Part shown: positions 1 to 12,209 of the stretch, piece after piece
How positions within the stretch are numbered: the stretch's first letter is position 1
Layout: every line of letters begins with the position of its first letter
The notes under the pieces: generated by a model
Seen by the model: only the letters and a program-made list of their open reading frames with translations
Told to the model about the DNA's origin: nothing
The model's database searches: none
Position numbers and translations under genes: made by a program
NCBI GenBank assembly: GCA_008704415.1
Contig: VXIS01000031.1
Location: 62,001 to 126,000 of the forward strand
DNA length: 64,000 nucleotides
Reading direction: 5' to 3'
Origin: Sphaerosporella brunnea
Lineage: Eukaryota; Ascomycota; Pezizomycetes; Pezizales; Pyronemataceae

Positions 1-26
1 CAGCGGGATGAAGAGACACCCTACTC

Positions 27-295
27 GGGGGATTTTTTAAGTATCGGGACACGCAATTTACCCGGCTTTGGACAGGGATTTGTCCGGCTTAGAGGAGCTC
101 CCCGCCAGTTCCCCATCAGCTCCCAATCGTCCGTATTACGGCCATCTCCCACAGCTACCAGAGTATCCAATCTACTGGCCACATCATGGCGCGTACAATA
201 ATCCGTAGAGGTAGTATGAGGGAGGGAGGGCAACCGTCGGACAATCCCTGCCCAAAGCCGGGTAAATTGCGTGTCCCGATACTTAAAAATCCCCC
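27..295. mobile_element. MITE-like element with about 60-bp terminal inverted repeats
   Basis: The left end begins gggggattttttaagtatcg and the right end is its near-perfect reverse complement, ending in cccc. The two arms match for about 60 bp with only one-base indels and a few substitutions. No gene is visible between them. The size (269 bp), long arms and lack of coding sequence fit a non-autonomous DNA transposon. A clear target duplication is not visible; only a possible TC lies on both sides. Confidence 0.6.
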
Positions 296-442
296 TCAAT
301 CACTATGCCTGAGATACCGTATTTTTCCTGGCTTTTCGGTAGGGCGCACCCTCCATAAGGAAAAAAAAACCCTTACCAACTACTGGCCTTCCAGTGCCTG
401 GCAATTGAAAAACTCATTATCCTTCGCGAAAAGACTACCGTA

Positions 443-503
443 GAATTCCTTATATACTGCGCAGTGGCACAGTCACTTCGCCACTGCGCGGTATACGGAA
501 TTC
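443..503. repeat. Short imperfect palindrome (hairpin)
   Basis: Two arms of about 25 bases run from gaattcc to gcgcagtggc and face each other across about 11 bases. They differ at a few positions. The core (gcgcagtggc, cagtcact) resembles the hairpin at 2755-2854. The sequence between here and the Sec12 gene holds no gene I can support. Confidence 0.5.
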
Positions 504-752
504 TAATACTTTCTCCGAGTCCGTCGAGACATCAGGTGTCACTCATACCTAACTTAGGGGTCGATAAATTTCATACCGGCGTTACTAACGTTACGATACC
601 GTATTATCTCGGTAATAACGAAATTTCACAGATCCCGAAGTATACTGACACGTACCGTTCAGCGGGCAGTGAAGCTGTGTGAGAGGCGGTCAGAAGCGAC
701 GTGATATAGAGGAAAGAAAAGATATGTATATACGACAAAAAACAAACACAGC

Positions 753-2337
753 TTAAAGCTCCTCCTTCTCCTGCTCCTGCTTCACCCCGACAGTCTTCAA
801 AAGTTCCTCTCGGACTGAATTCTCCTCGACCACCGCGCCGCCATCGAAAGGATCCGTCGCGGCTCCACTCTTCAATCCTGCTCCACTCTTCAATCCTGAA
901 ATCAGGGCATCGACATCTCTCTCCAATCCCCTCGCCGCCTCCGACAATCCTGAGGGAATGGGCGGCACCAGCCCCTGCAACCCCGATAGGCCTCCACGTT
1001 TCACAAACACGACCTGCATCAACACCGCAAACACCATGACAGCAACCAAGCTCAGCAGCACACTGATAGCCGTCTGTCTCGCCACAGCACCAGAGCGCAA
1101 CAAAGCGTACCCATCCCCGGAGGCCACAAGCGGGAGTGTGTGCACGACAATCGAGTTTCCAACACTAGTAGTAGCTACGCGGATGCCCTTTGGGGCCTCT
1201 TCATTCTCCTCCACATCCGCCGACGCAGCAGAAGGTGGCGCAACAGGTGGCGGCGGCGAAAATACAACTTTGCTGATCTGGAACGGGTGCACGCCACGGA
1301 ATAGTTGTGCCCGCTTTATTCGCGGCGAGTCGTGGTTTTCTACTGAGAGGATTTCGAGACTTTGATCTGCGCCTGATACCGCGATTGCCCCTGAGCCAGA
1401 GAAGAGATCAGCTACGTCCAGCCCGGTGGCTGCCTTGATGCCGCTGTGTAGCTTCTTCCGCGTAACAATGCTGCCAGTGGTGGCATCCAGGAGGAGTAGT
1501 TCTGCGCCTGAGCGTGCGGGTGCATTCATGACTGCTATGATACGGTTATTTCCCAGGAACCGCAGAGAGCGGAAGGCACCCGGGATCGGAGGCGTGGGCT
1601 GGAAGTTGAGTCTGTTTGGCGCGCTGGAAGTGGCAGTGGCCGGCGTTATGAAGATCTCCTTCGCTGTGCAATACGCAAGCGTGCCGTCATCGGCCAAATC
1701 GAGGTCAGCCACCTCGGATTCGGTAGCGATACGGCGCTTGACGGTGTAATCAGTGGTAGAGACGACCAGGAGCTCAAAGTTGCTTTTTCCGCCGCCAGTA
1801 GCGGTAGCAGCTAGAGACCCCCGGGAGCGCAGGACTCGCTGGTAAACATCGACCGTCTTGTAAGACGTGAATAGTTGCTTTTTGGTCTTGGCCGTGATTG
1901 AATCCGAGGCGATGGAGAACACGCGGAAGTGCTCGTTCTTTCCTTCTCGCTGCTGGGATTCGGCGCTATTGACGCCGGCCAGCAGCGTGGGTGTGCTGGG
2001 TTTGGACTTCTTGTTGTTTGAGGGCGACGGCCGGGCGACAGCCATAGACATGCATGAGTCCTCGGATGTGCCTAGGTCGTGTTCCGCTAGTTGCACGATG
2101 TTTGTTGAGGTTGCCGATTGCGAGGAGGTGGATTTCGACACATCGAGCAACGTCTGTTACCGTCAGGCAAAACTGGGGAGGGGTATGGGAGAAGGAGGAA
2201 GGATATACGATCTTGTTTCCGACTCCGCTGCGGCCCTCGCCGCCGCCGCCGCCGACTACGAGTCTGTCGCCATCGAGGAAGTCGGCGCTGTAGAGTGGAT
2301 AGGTGAGGGTGATCTTTTCGCTTGTTGTCGCGGGCAT
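753..2337 (-). CDS. SEC12: Sec12-type guanine nucleotide exchange factor (ER, COPII initiation)
   Basis: Two exons (2337..2209 and 2153..753) around a 55-nt intron give about 509 aa. Sec12 proteins activate the Sar1 GTPase at the ER and so start COPII coat assembly. The N-terminus has the glycine-rich VVGGGGGEGRSGVGNKI followed by TLLDVS across the splice, the Sec12/PREB signature at the first beta-propeller blade. WD40-like repeats follow. Near residue 410 there is one strongly hydrophobic stretch (AISVLLSLVAVMVFAVLMQV), then a short C-terminal lumenal tail, which is the expected type II topology. The tail carries an exact 18-bp tandem duplication (about 862-898) giving a repeated GLKSGA. 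The gene is divergent from the L34 gene. Confidence 0.85.
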
Positions 2338-4485
2338 GTAGTGTCTGTGTAGAGTTCCGGGCGGGGGGAGTGTTATTAGTTGAGTCTTGCTGGTGGAGCG
2401 GGTTGCTGGGAGCTGTGCACTGGTTGCTGCGTGGCTTCATGCGATTGAATTTCGAGCTTCCCAACCATCACGTGCAAATTGCATGAGCTGTCACTCGCTC
2501 AGGCAACAAACGAAATTGTAGCCAGTTGCTGTGGCAACCGTAGACGTTGAAAGCGGTTGACGTGTGTAGCCGAAGTTGTGGTGGGGGATGGTGATGGGAA
2601 AAGCAATTGTATTATTACTATCTAACAGGCTAAGTGCGTTTATATACACCTCCAAGCGTCACTAGATATCACTCAGTATTTCATCACAGTGTCTCATTCA
2701 TCCTATCACTCCTTCTCACTCGTCCTTATCCATGCCTAGAAAGCCAGTTTCCAACAGAAGCAAGAGACTGGGCTAAGTCACTGCGCCATGTAGGCTTAGT
2801 GACTTTGCCACATGGCGCAGTGACTCAGTGACGTAGCCCAGTCTCTTGCTTCTGAGTTTATGCGGTAGTAGTCTTCCGCAAACATGCCCGATACACCAAT
2901 TATTTTTACTACCATCCGACGCACCCGACGCGACGCAACACGAGCTGAATGACCTACGATCATGATGCTTATGCAAGAGGGCGATGAGTTTGTCGATTTT
3001 AAGGCCTTCAAGGCTGCGATGCAAGACTGGACTATGAGCGGTTCCCATAAATTCTCGATGCGGTATAAAAAATCATGATATCAGAGATGTCGCGCAACAT
3101 ACGAGAATAGAGATAACCTGCGATGATATGCCGTATCGAGCTTCCCTCTTCAAGAGTGCACGAGACAGCACATCTTACAACAAAGAGCGCGACTTGCTGC
3201 TTCCTCTCGCTGTCACCAAGAGGGGCACAATGTTCTTCCACCGCATCGTCCTGGAACCTTCACAGGTGACTTGTGCAGGTCTATTCCGCCTCCGATGAGC
3301 TTCCCATAGCATTCTGGGCTGCGGGGTCTCACCCACTCCATCGGTTCCCAATGGTCTTGTTCCGGTAACTGCGTACCGATGATTTGCTACATTTATGTAG
3401 ATAGAATAAACGCTTTAGAGTAGGTACAGTAAGTAGGAGGCCCCTCGAGGGTAGCAAATCGGCGGGCATTGTAGCACTTTGCTCTTTTCAGACACTAGCC
3501 GTCCGTCGGCCACAAGAGACCGCGCTGTAAGTATATTTTGCTTACATAATCCCTACACTCCTCCGCTCCCATTCCTCATGCTTCGACTCGTGGTTTGCCC
3601 TGGGCGCAGCGGCGGCTGCCTCAGGCTCGGCGCTGCACTGCTCCTCCCAGTCTCCGGAGAGCTACTGGGATCCGGAGCCCTTGTTGAGGGAGGTGGGTGG
3701 AGATGCCTCTTCAACTCCCAGGCCGCCGGGGGTGCTATATACCCTCCAGCGCCGCACTCTCCATCCATCCACTCGATCCTCTATCCCCCGGTCCTCCATC
3801 CACCCGACCTCCTAGCCACCCGACCGCCTACTCCTAGCCACGACGTGGCCGACTCAGCTAGCCCACGGCGCGCCGTCAGATCTACCTGTGCTGCTCACTC
3901 AACGATCTGGTGGGGTTCACACTTGCGTTCTGAGATTGGGTTGAACCTTGATTGTACTGTCCTGTGGCCATGGGTGTGTTTGCAGTTCTCTCACAGGGTG
4001 TGAAAGGACCAGGTGATGTGGCCTTCAATGGCGGTTTAGCCCAGATCCTCGTCGCTCTGTCCATCTGTGCGCATTTTGCGCATGTTCACTGTTTAACCCT
4101 AAACTGCGACTAAATGTTCCGCTTTACATACAAACTGTGAAACGCAGTAAAAACCAGCATATGGGACAGAAGGAGGCATGTTCAGTGGTTTTTGCTGTGC
4201 GATATGTGTTCTCTGAGCCTAATGTTATCATGACCAGCCAATTGTGGGATGGCAGTGCGGTGGTGGCGTACACACAATGAGGGTTTGGCCCTAGACTGTG
4301 TTTTCCAGTTAGCGCTAGCGTGACCACGACGCACCGTGCGACTTGCTGCGCAACTCCAGATACTGTCGAAATTTAGACGACAACGACAAACGACCGCTCA
4401 ACGACCCGAATCACCGGCAAATCCACGACAACCCCCACGACAACCGAACCACCCAGTCCGTCGGCGAGAGCACCCCACCGAAGCC
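2338..4485. other. Intergenic region between divergent SEC12 and RPL34
   Basis: About 2.1 kb containing a 100-bp hairpin at 2755-2854 and otherwise no convincing gene. The open frame on the plus strand around 3479-4003 has proline/serine-rich, low-complexity content and no domain I recognise. Confidence 0.5.
2755..2854. repeat. Hairpin element, about 40-bp arms
   Basis: The left arm starts cagaagcaagagactgggct and the right arm ends with its reverse complement. The arms stay paired through gtcactgcgccatgt with one gap of a few bases. The loop is about 18 bases and contains gtgactttgcc. The same gtgactttgcc word recurs in the hairpin at 53439-53529, and gcgcagtg recurs at 443-503. Confidence 0.6.
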
Positions 4486-5258
4486 ATGGCCAATACCAGA
4501 CTTACCTACGTGAGTTCGCCACTGTAGTAGTTAGTTAGACGATGGCAGAATGCTGACAGTTTCGCTATTCTCAACAGCGCCGGAGGAACCCGTATGTCTA
4601 CCCTATTTACCCTTGCGACCGACGAATGCTGCGCTGTGTTTGCGATATACAGCCTTCGATTCAACCATTCTGACGATGTCGCGCTAGGTACAACACCCGT
4701 TCCAACAAGGTCCGCGTTGTCAAGACCCCCGGCGGAAAGCTTCGTTATCTCCACATCAAGAAGCGCGGCAGCCCCGTGAAGTGCGGTGACTGCGGTATCA
4801 AGCTTCCCGGCGTGAGTAGCCCACGGTTGTTTGGCTATGATGGCGAAATTTCGAGAGACGGGGACGGAGAGTGGCATGGTCAAGGAAGAAGGAGCGATCG
4901 AATTGGGACAACTAAGTGGATGTTGTTGGGCATGACCATGGACCTCTCCAACCCCTCGCTTTCTCGATCTTGTGGCTACCCACCTCATTCTTTTGGCGTG
5001 TGACTGATTCAGTTGTTGTAATAGATTCCCGCTCTCCGCCCCCGCGAGTACGCCACCGTCTCTAAACCCACCAAGACCGTCCAGCGCGCCTATGGTGGAT
5101 CCCGCTGCGCCAACTGTGTCAGGGACCGTGTTGTTCGCGCTTTCTTGATCGAGGAGCAGAAGATCGTCAAGAAGGTGAGCTCAATCTGCTCGATTTGACC
5201 AAGTCCACAAATACTAATAAACATGCAGGTTCTCAAGGAGAGCGCCAAGAAGCGTTAA
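4486..5258 (+). CDS. RPL34: 60S ribosomal protein L34 (eL34)
   Basis: Five exons (4486..4509, 4578..4591, 4688..4811, 5025..5174, 5229..5258) give 113 aa, close to the usual fungal length. The protein starts [20 protein letters not shown] and carries the CGDC and CxxC (SRCANCV) cysteine pairs that bind zinc in eL34. It ends in a basic KESAKKR tail. eL34 is a structural protein of the large cytosolic ribosomal subunit. The second exon is only 14 nt. The last intron has a clear actaata branch point. All splice sites are GT-AG and phases agree throughout. Short first exons and several introns are normal for fungal ribosomal protein genes. Confidence 0.95.
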
Positions 5259-6152
5259 GCGTTTGGTTCACTGGGAAAATAAAAAAGCGGGTTTGGTGTT
5301 CTCTCAGGCTCGGTCTGTTTAGGATGGTCAACAGTTTTCATCTTTGCTTTGAAGCAACCTAGCTGTGACGCGCCCATGCTACTGCCTGTTGGTTCCAATG
5401 TTAAATCATCCGGCACTGCTTTCCCATGTATTTCCATTCCCACCAGTACCTTCAGTGCCATATGTATTTATCACAACGGCTACGGGCCGTTTGTCGACAA
5501 TCTAAGTGAGTTGGCCCACCTGCCAGCGCCGTGCCATTTAGAGCTCTGTGGAAAACGGGGGTGTATTTTACCTGGGCGACGGTATTTTTCAAAACATAAC
5601 CAGAAAACATGAGGTCATACTAGCCAGAGACCACCTACAAAACGTCTGCCTGCTAGCATGATGAATATCGACCTGCAACTTGAAGATATTTCGTTTCGTT
5701 CGCTTGCTCTGAGTTTCGTCCCACTGTTCAAATTCATAAATTTTAGCTGAAGTTCAAGTTTGTTTTCGCAGAGGAAATGCCAGTGAAGATGTGAGCTGTG
5801 GGGAGGTTTCCTCACCGGAAATCACTCAGGCTTGGTAATAGAACATGTTTTCCACCGCCGAGCTCTACTAGTAGTGCCGAGGAGTAACTGAGCCGCATTG
5901 CCCACGTATTAGGTTTAACTACTTCGTTGAATGTTTTGGAGGCTGCAAGCTGCCCGGGCTCATTCCTTTCAAAAATCAAGACGATTGAAGGGGCTTGTTG
6001 TTTGCCTTCGTACTGTGACTCGTATACAACCAATAGCAAACTAGCTGATGCAAAATTTTGAAGGCTCATTGCTCAGCTCGCCTCACGTGATACTTTACCT
6101 CACCATACACGTGCGAGCGCGTCACGCTTCTCCACCGCGTCAGCAACCCACA
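5259..6152. other. Intergenic, L34 3' end to XLF start
   Basis: About 0.9 kb. It should contain the L34 3' UTR and the XLF promoter. I see no gene, strong repeat or RNA signal. Confidence 0.4.
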
Positions 6153-7931
6153 ATGCCCACCGCCAAAGCAACCAGCTGGCGCCCACTCTCGCTCACGCGC
6201 GATGTCCCCACTCCTGCCCCGCCGCTACTGGTTCAAACCACCTTTACCAGTAGCTCCTACACAGTGCACATCACGGACCTTGGCCAGATCTGGAGCGAAG
6301 AGCTCTCTCGTCCCGGGATCTTAGCGCGAGCAGCGCGCGAAGACACCACAATCGACCCCAGCGAGGATTCCTCCCAGTTCCAATATCTACTCGAAAAGCT
6401 TGAAGAGTCGCTGTCACCGCGGCGACGAGATGTTGCTGAGCTGTCGCTCATACCGGGACCTGAAGGAGCGGATCTACGGTTGAAGCTACGGGTTACGCTT
6501 CCGTCTCCGCTACCGGAGCTGGAATGGAGGTTTGAGCTTCGCCGCGGATCCAGTGTGGATTTTGCGAATTTGTTTGTGATGCCGTTGGTGGTCGGGCAGG
6601 GGGTTAGGAGGGAGATGGTTAGGAGTCTCAAGGAGACGGTAAAGCAGAAGGATGCCGTTATTGAGAGGCTCAAGGATGCGCTGGTGGAAAATAAGGTTCG
6701 CGTTGACGTTGTTGTGGGGCCGAGGAGGCAGAAGGCGCTGGCCAAGTTCGACGTGGATGCGTGGGAGAAGAAGTTAGTGCGTGGCGGAGAAAGGGGAGGA
6801 CAGGATGTTGTAAAGGAGGTTTTTAAGGAAGGGGAGGAGGAGGAGGATGAAGAGAGGTCCTCTACTCCCGCCGTGAGACCTTTTGATCAAAATGCAGCAG
6901 AGTGGTGGAAAACCCTCGCCGAGCAGAAAGAGAAGGATGTTGAGCCGAGAAGGCGAGAAGTGGTCTCACGACAGGCGGATAAGATACCTAAGGCGATTAC
7001 GGTTTCAGAAACAGGGGATGAGGATGATTGCTTCGAACGCCTAAAGACACCATCGCCACCTCCAACGCCCCTCAAAAATAAAAAGCGGAGAGAACCAGAT
7101 GTGAGTATATCATGCACCAAAGCGGAGGGAATATAGCTAATCCCCTGTGCGAAGTCGGGCAACGAATTACCTCCACGGCGTCAGCTCCCACAGGTAAAGA
7201 AATCTCTGGGCAAAATCGGCGGCAAGAAAGAGTCGAAATCTTCCACCCCACCTCGTCAATTACTGCCAGTAGTACTCAATGAAAGCCCTAAAATCGCGAT
7301 GGGCGATATAGGTGAAGAGACCGCTTCTGACGACGACCTGGATTCGGGAATTCCCACGAATTATCAACAACCAAAGATTATTAGCAAAGGTGAGGACTGG
7401 CTGTCTGCATGTACTACAGAAGGCTGACGACGTACCGTCCCACAGATCCGACCAGAAAAATGATAGGAAAAATTGGTGGACGTAAGCCGGCACCTTCCTC
7501 ACCGCCACCGCCGCCACCGCCGCCACCACCTCCACCTATTACAGCCGTAGAATCCAGCTCTGCAAAATCCAACGGCGATAATCACTCAGCTGGCAGCGTC
7601 CCTGGGGGCGTAAAGAAGAGGTTCATCGGCAAAATCGGAGCGAAACGCAAAGCGCTCACCGACAACAACAGTGGTGCGGAATCTTCAGCAAGCGTTGGAT
7701 CTATGGTAACTATTGCCTCCACATCAGTGTTATGCACAAATAATATTTAGGACTGACATGCATTCACAGCAATCAACACCCCTGTCACCACCGAAACCCA
7801 TAAAACCGAAGGCTCCGACCCCAGAGCCGGAGTTGGACGAAGATGAGAAAGCGGACAGGAAGCGACGGCAGCTGGAGAAGGAGCTAGAGGCGAAGAAGAA
7901 AGCGCCTCCAAAGAAGAAGCGCAAATTTTGA
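6153..7931 (+). CDS. NEJ1: XLF/Nej1-type non-homologous end-joining factor
   Basis: Four exons (6153..7100, about 7155 or 7194..7389, 7446..7705, 7770..7931) give about 520-534 aa. The N-terminal head (SWRPLSL, LLVQTTF, SYTVHITDLGQIWSEEL) is the XLF/Nej1 head domain. A helical stalk (MVRSLKETVKQKDAVIERL) follows, then a long disordered tail. XLF bridges DNA ends with XRCC4-Lif1/ligase IV in the nucleus. The tail contains three spaced copies of a GKIGG-type motif (SLGKIGGKK, MIGKIGGRK, FIGKIGAKRK), a run of about 12 prolines, and a basic C-terminus KKAPPKKKRKF that fits an NLS and Ku-binding tail. The acceptor of intron 1 is ambiguous (7154 or 7193); both keep the frame. The size is larger than human XLF because of the tail. 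Confidence 0.8.
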
Positions 7932-10685
7932 AATATGGCTCGACTCAGAAGTAAGGAAAAAATTTGGACGGTTCCGGTTTCTCTGTCGTTGAATATATCG
8001 TATCATGCGGATGATCGAGTCTCATCGGTGTCGCTTATGCAATTCGGATTATTTGATCCTGGAGGTCAGATCCGCAGCCCCCCCCCCTAGCTAGCGTGAC
8101 ATGAACATGGGTGAGATGGTTTTTTGAAAGCACAATCCGGTACTCGCGGGCCGGCCCATCCATTCTACGGCTACTTAGATATGTTTGAAGTGCAAAAGCT
8201 GGATCGCTGGCAAAGCCTTTCTATTCAAGACCGATTTGTCTTGCTGTCCCGTGGGTGGGCACCTGACTTCCACGCCCTCAAAATTCAAATACGAATGGAA
8301 AATTAAAATGAGAGCACACGTCCTGTAGCTGGCTGGCTTGACATAAAAGGGCGCCCCTGGAGAAGCATGTAAGTACTTCCTTACCCACCCATAAGCAAGT
8401 TGACGCAACCCAGCAGCAGCCTCTCAGCATTCCATCAAGATTAGTTACTTTTTTTCAGAGGACCAAGCTACTTCAAGTTCTCCGCAATGTGCGCCCCCGA
8501 GGGTGTTTTCCATAGCTGCACCTGTCGCGCCGAGGAGGCAGACAGGATCCACCGCTGCATGATAGCTATCAACGCGGGCTGGGACCACTGCCCGTGGGCT
8601 CATATGCACTTACAGAGAACGGCAGTCTTCCTTAACACAACCTGCGGAAGACAACCATGCCCGCAGGCGCGTTATGGCAGACGGCTGGCGCCGCGCCCCC
8701 CCAACAGCAGCAGAAACCAGTGATGCCGTCCGCTTGAGAAGGGAGAGCTGAAGATTCACGCTAACGACCGGCGGGGATTTTAAGGAAGGAGTTTATGGGT
8801 CGTGTGAGACATGGCGCATAGGGACTTTAGTTTTGTCTTTTGCTTTTTTTTTTGTGCGGCCAATTACAGTATTCCCTGGATGAGGACGTTAGTGAAGTTG
8901 CCCTTGGTTAGCCTGAAACTCGCAACAAGTCAAGTAGAATCAGTTGAATACGTTGGTTTTGCCCTTTGGTCTGGTCGGCAGTCAACACTCATATCCAAGC
9001 ATCCGATATGTTTTGGGCGACCAATCAAAAAACTCCGCATCACTCAATGAGCTCCAGGGAAGCAGCCACCCCGCTTTTTTCTGCCCTTCACTGTTGTCCC
9101 CATCCCTGCCAACCGTGGTGCATGTGTGAGGTTCATCCGCATCTGGTTGGGGAAAGGGCGAGCATGGTTTGCAGCAAGGGAAGAAGTCAGGCAGGAAATG
9201 AGCCATCGCTGATGTGTAGTTCAGAGCATTGTTATACATGCAACTGTATTCGAAAACCATAGAAATGGCGTCGATGTGAGTGTCTGCATATGCAGGTCAG
9301 CACCAACCAAAGCAAGCGCGTTAGAAACAGTATAACTACCTAGGTACATAGTATGATAGGCGTTGAAAGTAACTTTTCTTTTCTCCCCTGCCGGCCGGAA
9401 CCAAAAGGCCCTAGTGATGACGGGCTTCGTTAACCGGTGTAAATTCCTGTGAAACCTGAGCGTTCTAGAAGGAAGTGCCCCTTTCAATCAGGGCCGACAG
9501 CGGTAGGACGGGGCTGAAGAATCTGACGAAGGAGAAAACGACGTATCTACGCACAGGCCGCTTCCATGGCGGCAAAGGCGGTGGGTTGTGTGAAAGAGAG
9601 GAGCTCTAGAGTAGAGATATTGTTTCCGGCGTGAGAGAGAAGATCAGCAAACTTCCCCTCATGGTTACTCACTCACACCATCTCGGCCGCCGCATCCCGA
9701 TCGGATCAGCCGGTTCGCTAGATCCAACTCCAAGATCGCGAGACGCATAATGCTCTTCCTCTCCTGCATGCACGTTCGGACGGAAGCGGGTAGACCTCTG
9801 TGGTCGACGAACCCGTGAACTCTCTGGTCTTCTCAAAGGGGACGTTCTCGCCAAGAAGCGCAAGCCACAAACCCAAACTCGCAGCGTGCATGCGTTGGTA
9901 GGCCCTTCGATATGCAATGCAGCTATACCACCGTCAATTATTGGGCGGCAGTTGCGTTCCCCGAAGATGGCTTGCACAGCCGCTTCATAGGTACGTTGCA
10001 TATCAAGGCTGTTGTTATATGACAGGTCATATCTACATCTCGGTTAACGTGTGGGAGCTCGAAGAGGAGGAGGAGGAGGAGGAGAAAGGAAGGGAGGGAG
10101 AATGTTGATCAAGGAATTATCTCTAGATGCTCTGCTGCTCTAGGAAGTGTCAAACATTCACTTCTGTCCCAGGCCACCGGAGCTGGCTAGTTGAAAGTGA
10201 GCCCTCGGCTATCCTCGTGAGACATTATGTCCGGGGAGGTGGTTAGGATGGATGGTAAGAGCCGAAGGAGGTCTCATCTGCACATAAGAGCAGTATAACT
10301 ACACTTCGCAATTCTTTGACGTGCATACCAGGCTGGGCATGTATCGGACTCTACAAATATTGCAAACTACACTTGAGAGCAAGCCATGGCGAATACTGAT
10401 AAGGAAAAAACAAGGAACTTGCCAAATTACAACAACGTTAACGTGCGTACATGAGATGTAGGTAAGTAGAAACAAGATTCGTGCCATCTAAAACTTAAAA
10501 AGCAAAGGACCTGGCCCAAAAAGATAGTAAAGTCTTGTAAAGAAAAGAAAAAAGCAATCAAACAGACAAAAACCCTGCCAACCAACCGCACCGTAACACC
10601 ATTTGATACCCCGCCCTTTTAAAAAGAAAATAAGAGATAAAACCGAAATGAGGAAACAAAAGCCCAAGTGCCATCACTACCATGG
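7932..10685. other. Long convergent intergenic region
   Basis: About 2.7 kb between the XLF 3' end and the forkhead 3' end. Apart from a doubtful 78-codon frame at 8487-8723, I see no supported gene. A GAGGAG purine tract lies near 10064-10083. No inverted repeat stood out. Confidence 0.4.
8487..8723 (+). CDS. Possible small cysteine-rich protein
   Basis: An ATG-initiated 78-codon frame encodes a protein with seven cysteines in its first 60 residues (starts MCAPEGVFHSCTCRAEE) and a basic, proline-rich end. A tttttttcag acceptor-like sequence lies just upstream, so it could be a late exon of a slightly larger gene. No signal peptide is visible. I do not recognise the family. The frame could be chance; cysteine clustering is the only positive sign. 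Confidence 0.25.
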   Translation: MCAPEGVFHSCTCRAEEADRIHRCMIAINAGWDHCPWAHMHLQRTAVFLNTTCGRQPCPQARYGRRLAPRPPNSSRNQ

Positions 10686-12209
10686 CTACAGGTGCCAGGA
10701 AATCGCTGTCGCCTTTCCAGGCTCGGTGAGCTCAAATTGCTCGCCAAAACTTAGGGAACCATGGCCAGGACAGGAATATGGAATCTTATGCCATCTACCA
10801 TTGGCTTCAACCAGAGGCTCTCTGACAGCCACATCAGGCACGATGATAGAAGTGTCGATGTCTCCGGGGCTGGAAGCTGCTATAGTATACGAAAAAGGCT
10901 CGGCTCTAGACGTGAGAAGTGAACCAAAAGGGTCGTCATACACTCCCGGTATAGAAGAATACGGTGGGCTATTGGGGGGAGTATTCTGAGACATGCTCCA
11001 GCCTTCAACTCTTGTTTGGGACAGCCTGGGAGGCGGAATTGGTGAGCCTACCGACGATGGCGTCGACGATGGTGCCGAAGAAGGCGTCCAACTATGATGG
11101 ATCGACCTATTGCTTCTCCGGGAGCCCTCGCGGCGAGTATGACGCCTTCTAGGAGCCCCGGGGGCGATGCGACGGTATCTCGTGGTTGATTTGATGCCAT
11201 TCATCTGTGATTCTTTCGACAGGACCCAAATAAAGCGCTTTGCATTGCCTTCAGAGGGTCGGGGTTCTTTGACGAAGGCCTAGATAGCATCCCAGTTAAG
11301 AATGAGACTCAATGAATAAAAGCATAGTGGAGAGATGCCTACCCCATTCATAGAGAGATTGTGGCGAATGCTATTCTTCCAGCCGTCATCTCGCGCAGCT
11401 CTTCCAGGGTATCTGCGGCGGAAATAGTTGTAGATATCTGCAAGAACCATCTTCCTCTCCGGGACGCTCATCAAAGCCTCATAAATTATCAGAGCATATG
11501 GAGGCAGCTTATCGCTGTCTTGGTTGATGTTAGGCATCGAATCGAGTTCTTGCCTTTGAACAAAAGCGCTGGACAAATAAACATCCGGAATTGCGCTCGC
11601 GGACGATTCCGAAAACATAGGCGGAGAAGAGCTAAAGCTGGGAGCCCAAGAAACTGGCGAAGTGGCGACGGACAAGTAATCGCCAGGATAGTACGAAGAC
11701 GTGGAAGATGCTGGAGAGCTACTCTGAGAGGACGAAGAGAGCGAGAGCGGTGATGAGCCTTCGAAAGAAGGGCTTCGTAGCAAAGCGTTGTTCCAGGCTC
11801 CAGAAGGACGCGGCTGGAAAAAAGGTACACCCGATGGGGACTCATCATTCTCCAACTTGGAGGAAGAGGAAGAATAGTCGGGCGAGGGGGAATAATACTC
11901 CGTGGCTTGTTGCAGCGTGGGGTACGGCGGGGACTGGAAGCAGGAATACTGCTGCCACTCTTCCATAGTGTCGGGGGAATTGGAAATTGCTGGCGATCCA
12001 AAATCTGTAAAATTTGAAGCAGAGCTGTAGCTTTGCGCCATAGGGGAGTCCTGTGTACTGGAAGAGTAGTAGCTATCGGTATAAGCTTCCTCGTAGTGGC
12101 CGTCCATTCCGTCGATATCGAAGGGACTTCGAGAACCATTATCTGCCGACATCATGCTGAATAAGGTGATGTGATGGTCTCTGGGTACACAGCTCATCGA
12201 AGCTGTCAT
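10686..12209 (-). CDS. Forkhead-domain transcription factor
   Basis: Two exons (12209..11343 and 11279..10686) around a 63-nt intron give about 486 aa. The forkhead (winged helix) domain lies in the middle to C-terminal part. It begins KLPPYALIIYEALMSVPERK and continues through DGWKNSIRHNLSMNG and, across the splice, AFVKEPRPSEGNAKRF and WVLS. WKNSIRHNLS is the DNA-recognition helix. The N-terminal 230 residues are Ser/Tyr/Pro-rich and look like a disordered activation region. A short basic stretch (RRRHTRREGSRRSNR) after the domain may act as an NLS. Several ATGs exist near the 5' end (12209, 12152), so the start is uncertain. The target genes cannot be told from sequence. Confidence 0.8.

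Noticed and set aside
958..1749. Long plus-strand open frames opposite the Sec12 gene
   Set aside because: They are antisense shadows of a well-supported WD40 coding exon and have no domain features.
3479..4003. 174-codon plus-strand frame
   Set aside because: Low-complexity Ser/Pro/Leu content, opposing open frame on the other strand and no recognised domain; probably chance.
11489..12139. 216-codon minus-strand frame overlapping the forkhead gene
   Set aside because: Out-of-frame shadow of the Ser/Pro-rich forkhead N-terminus.
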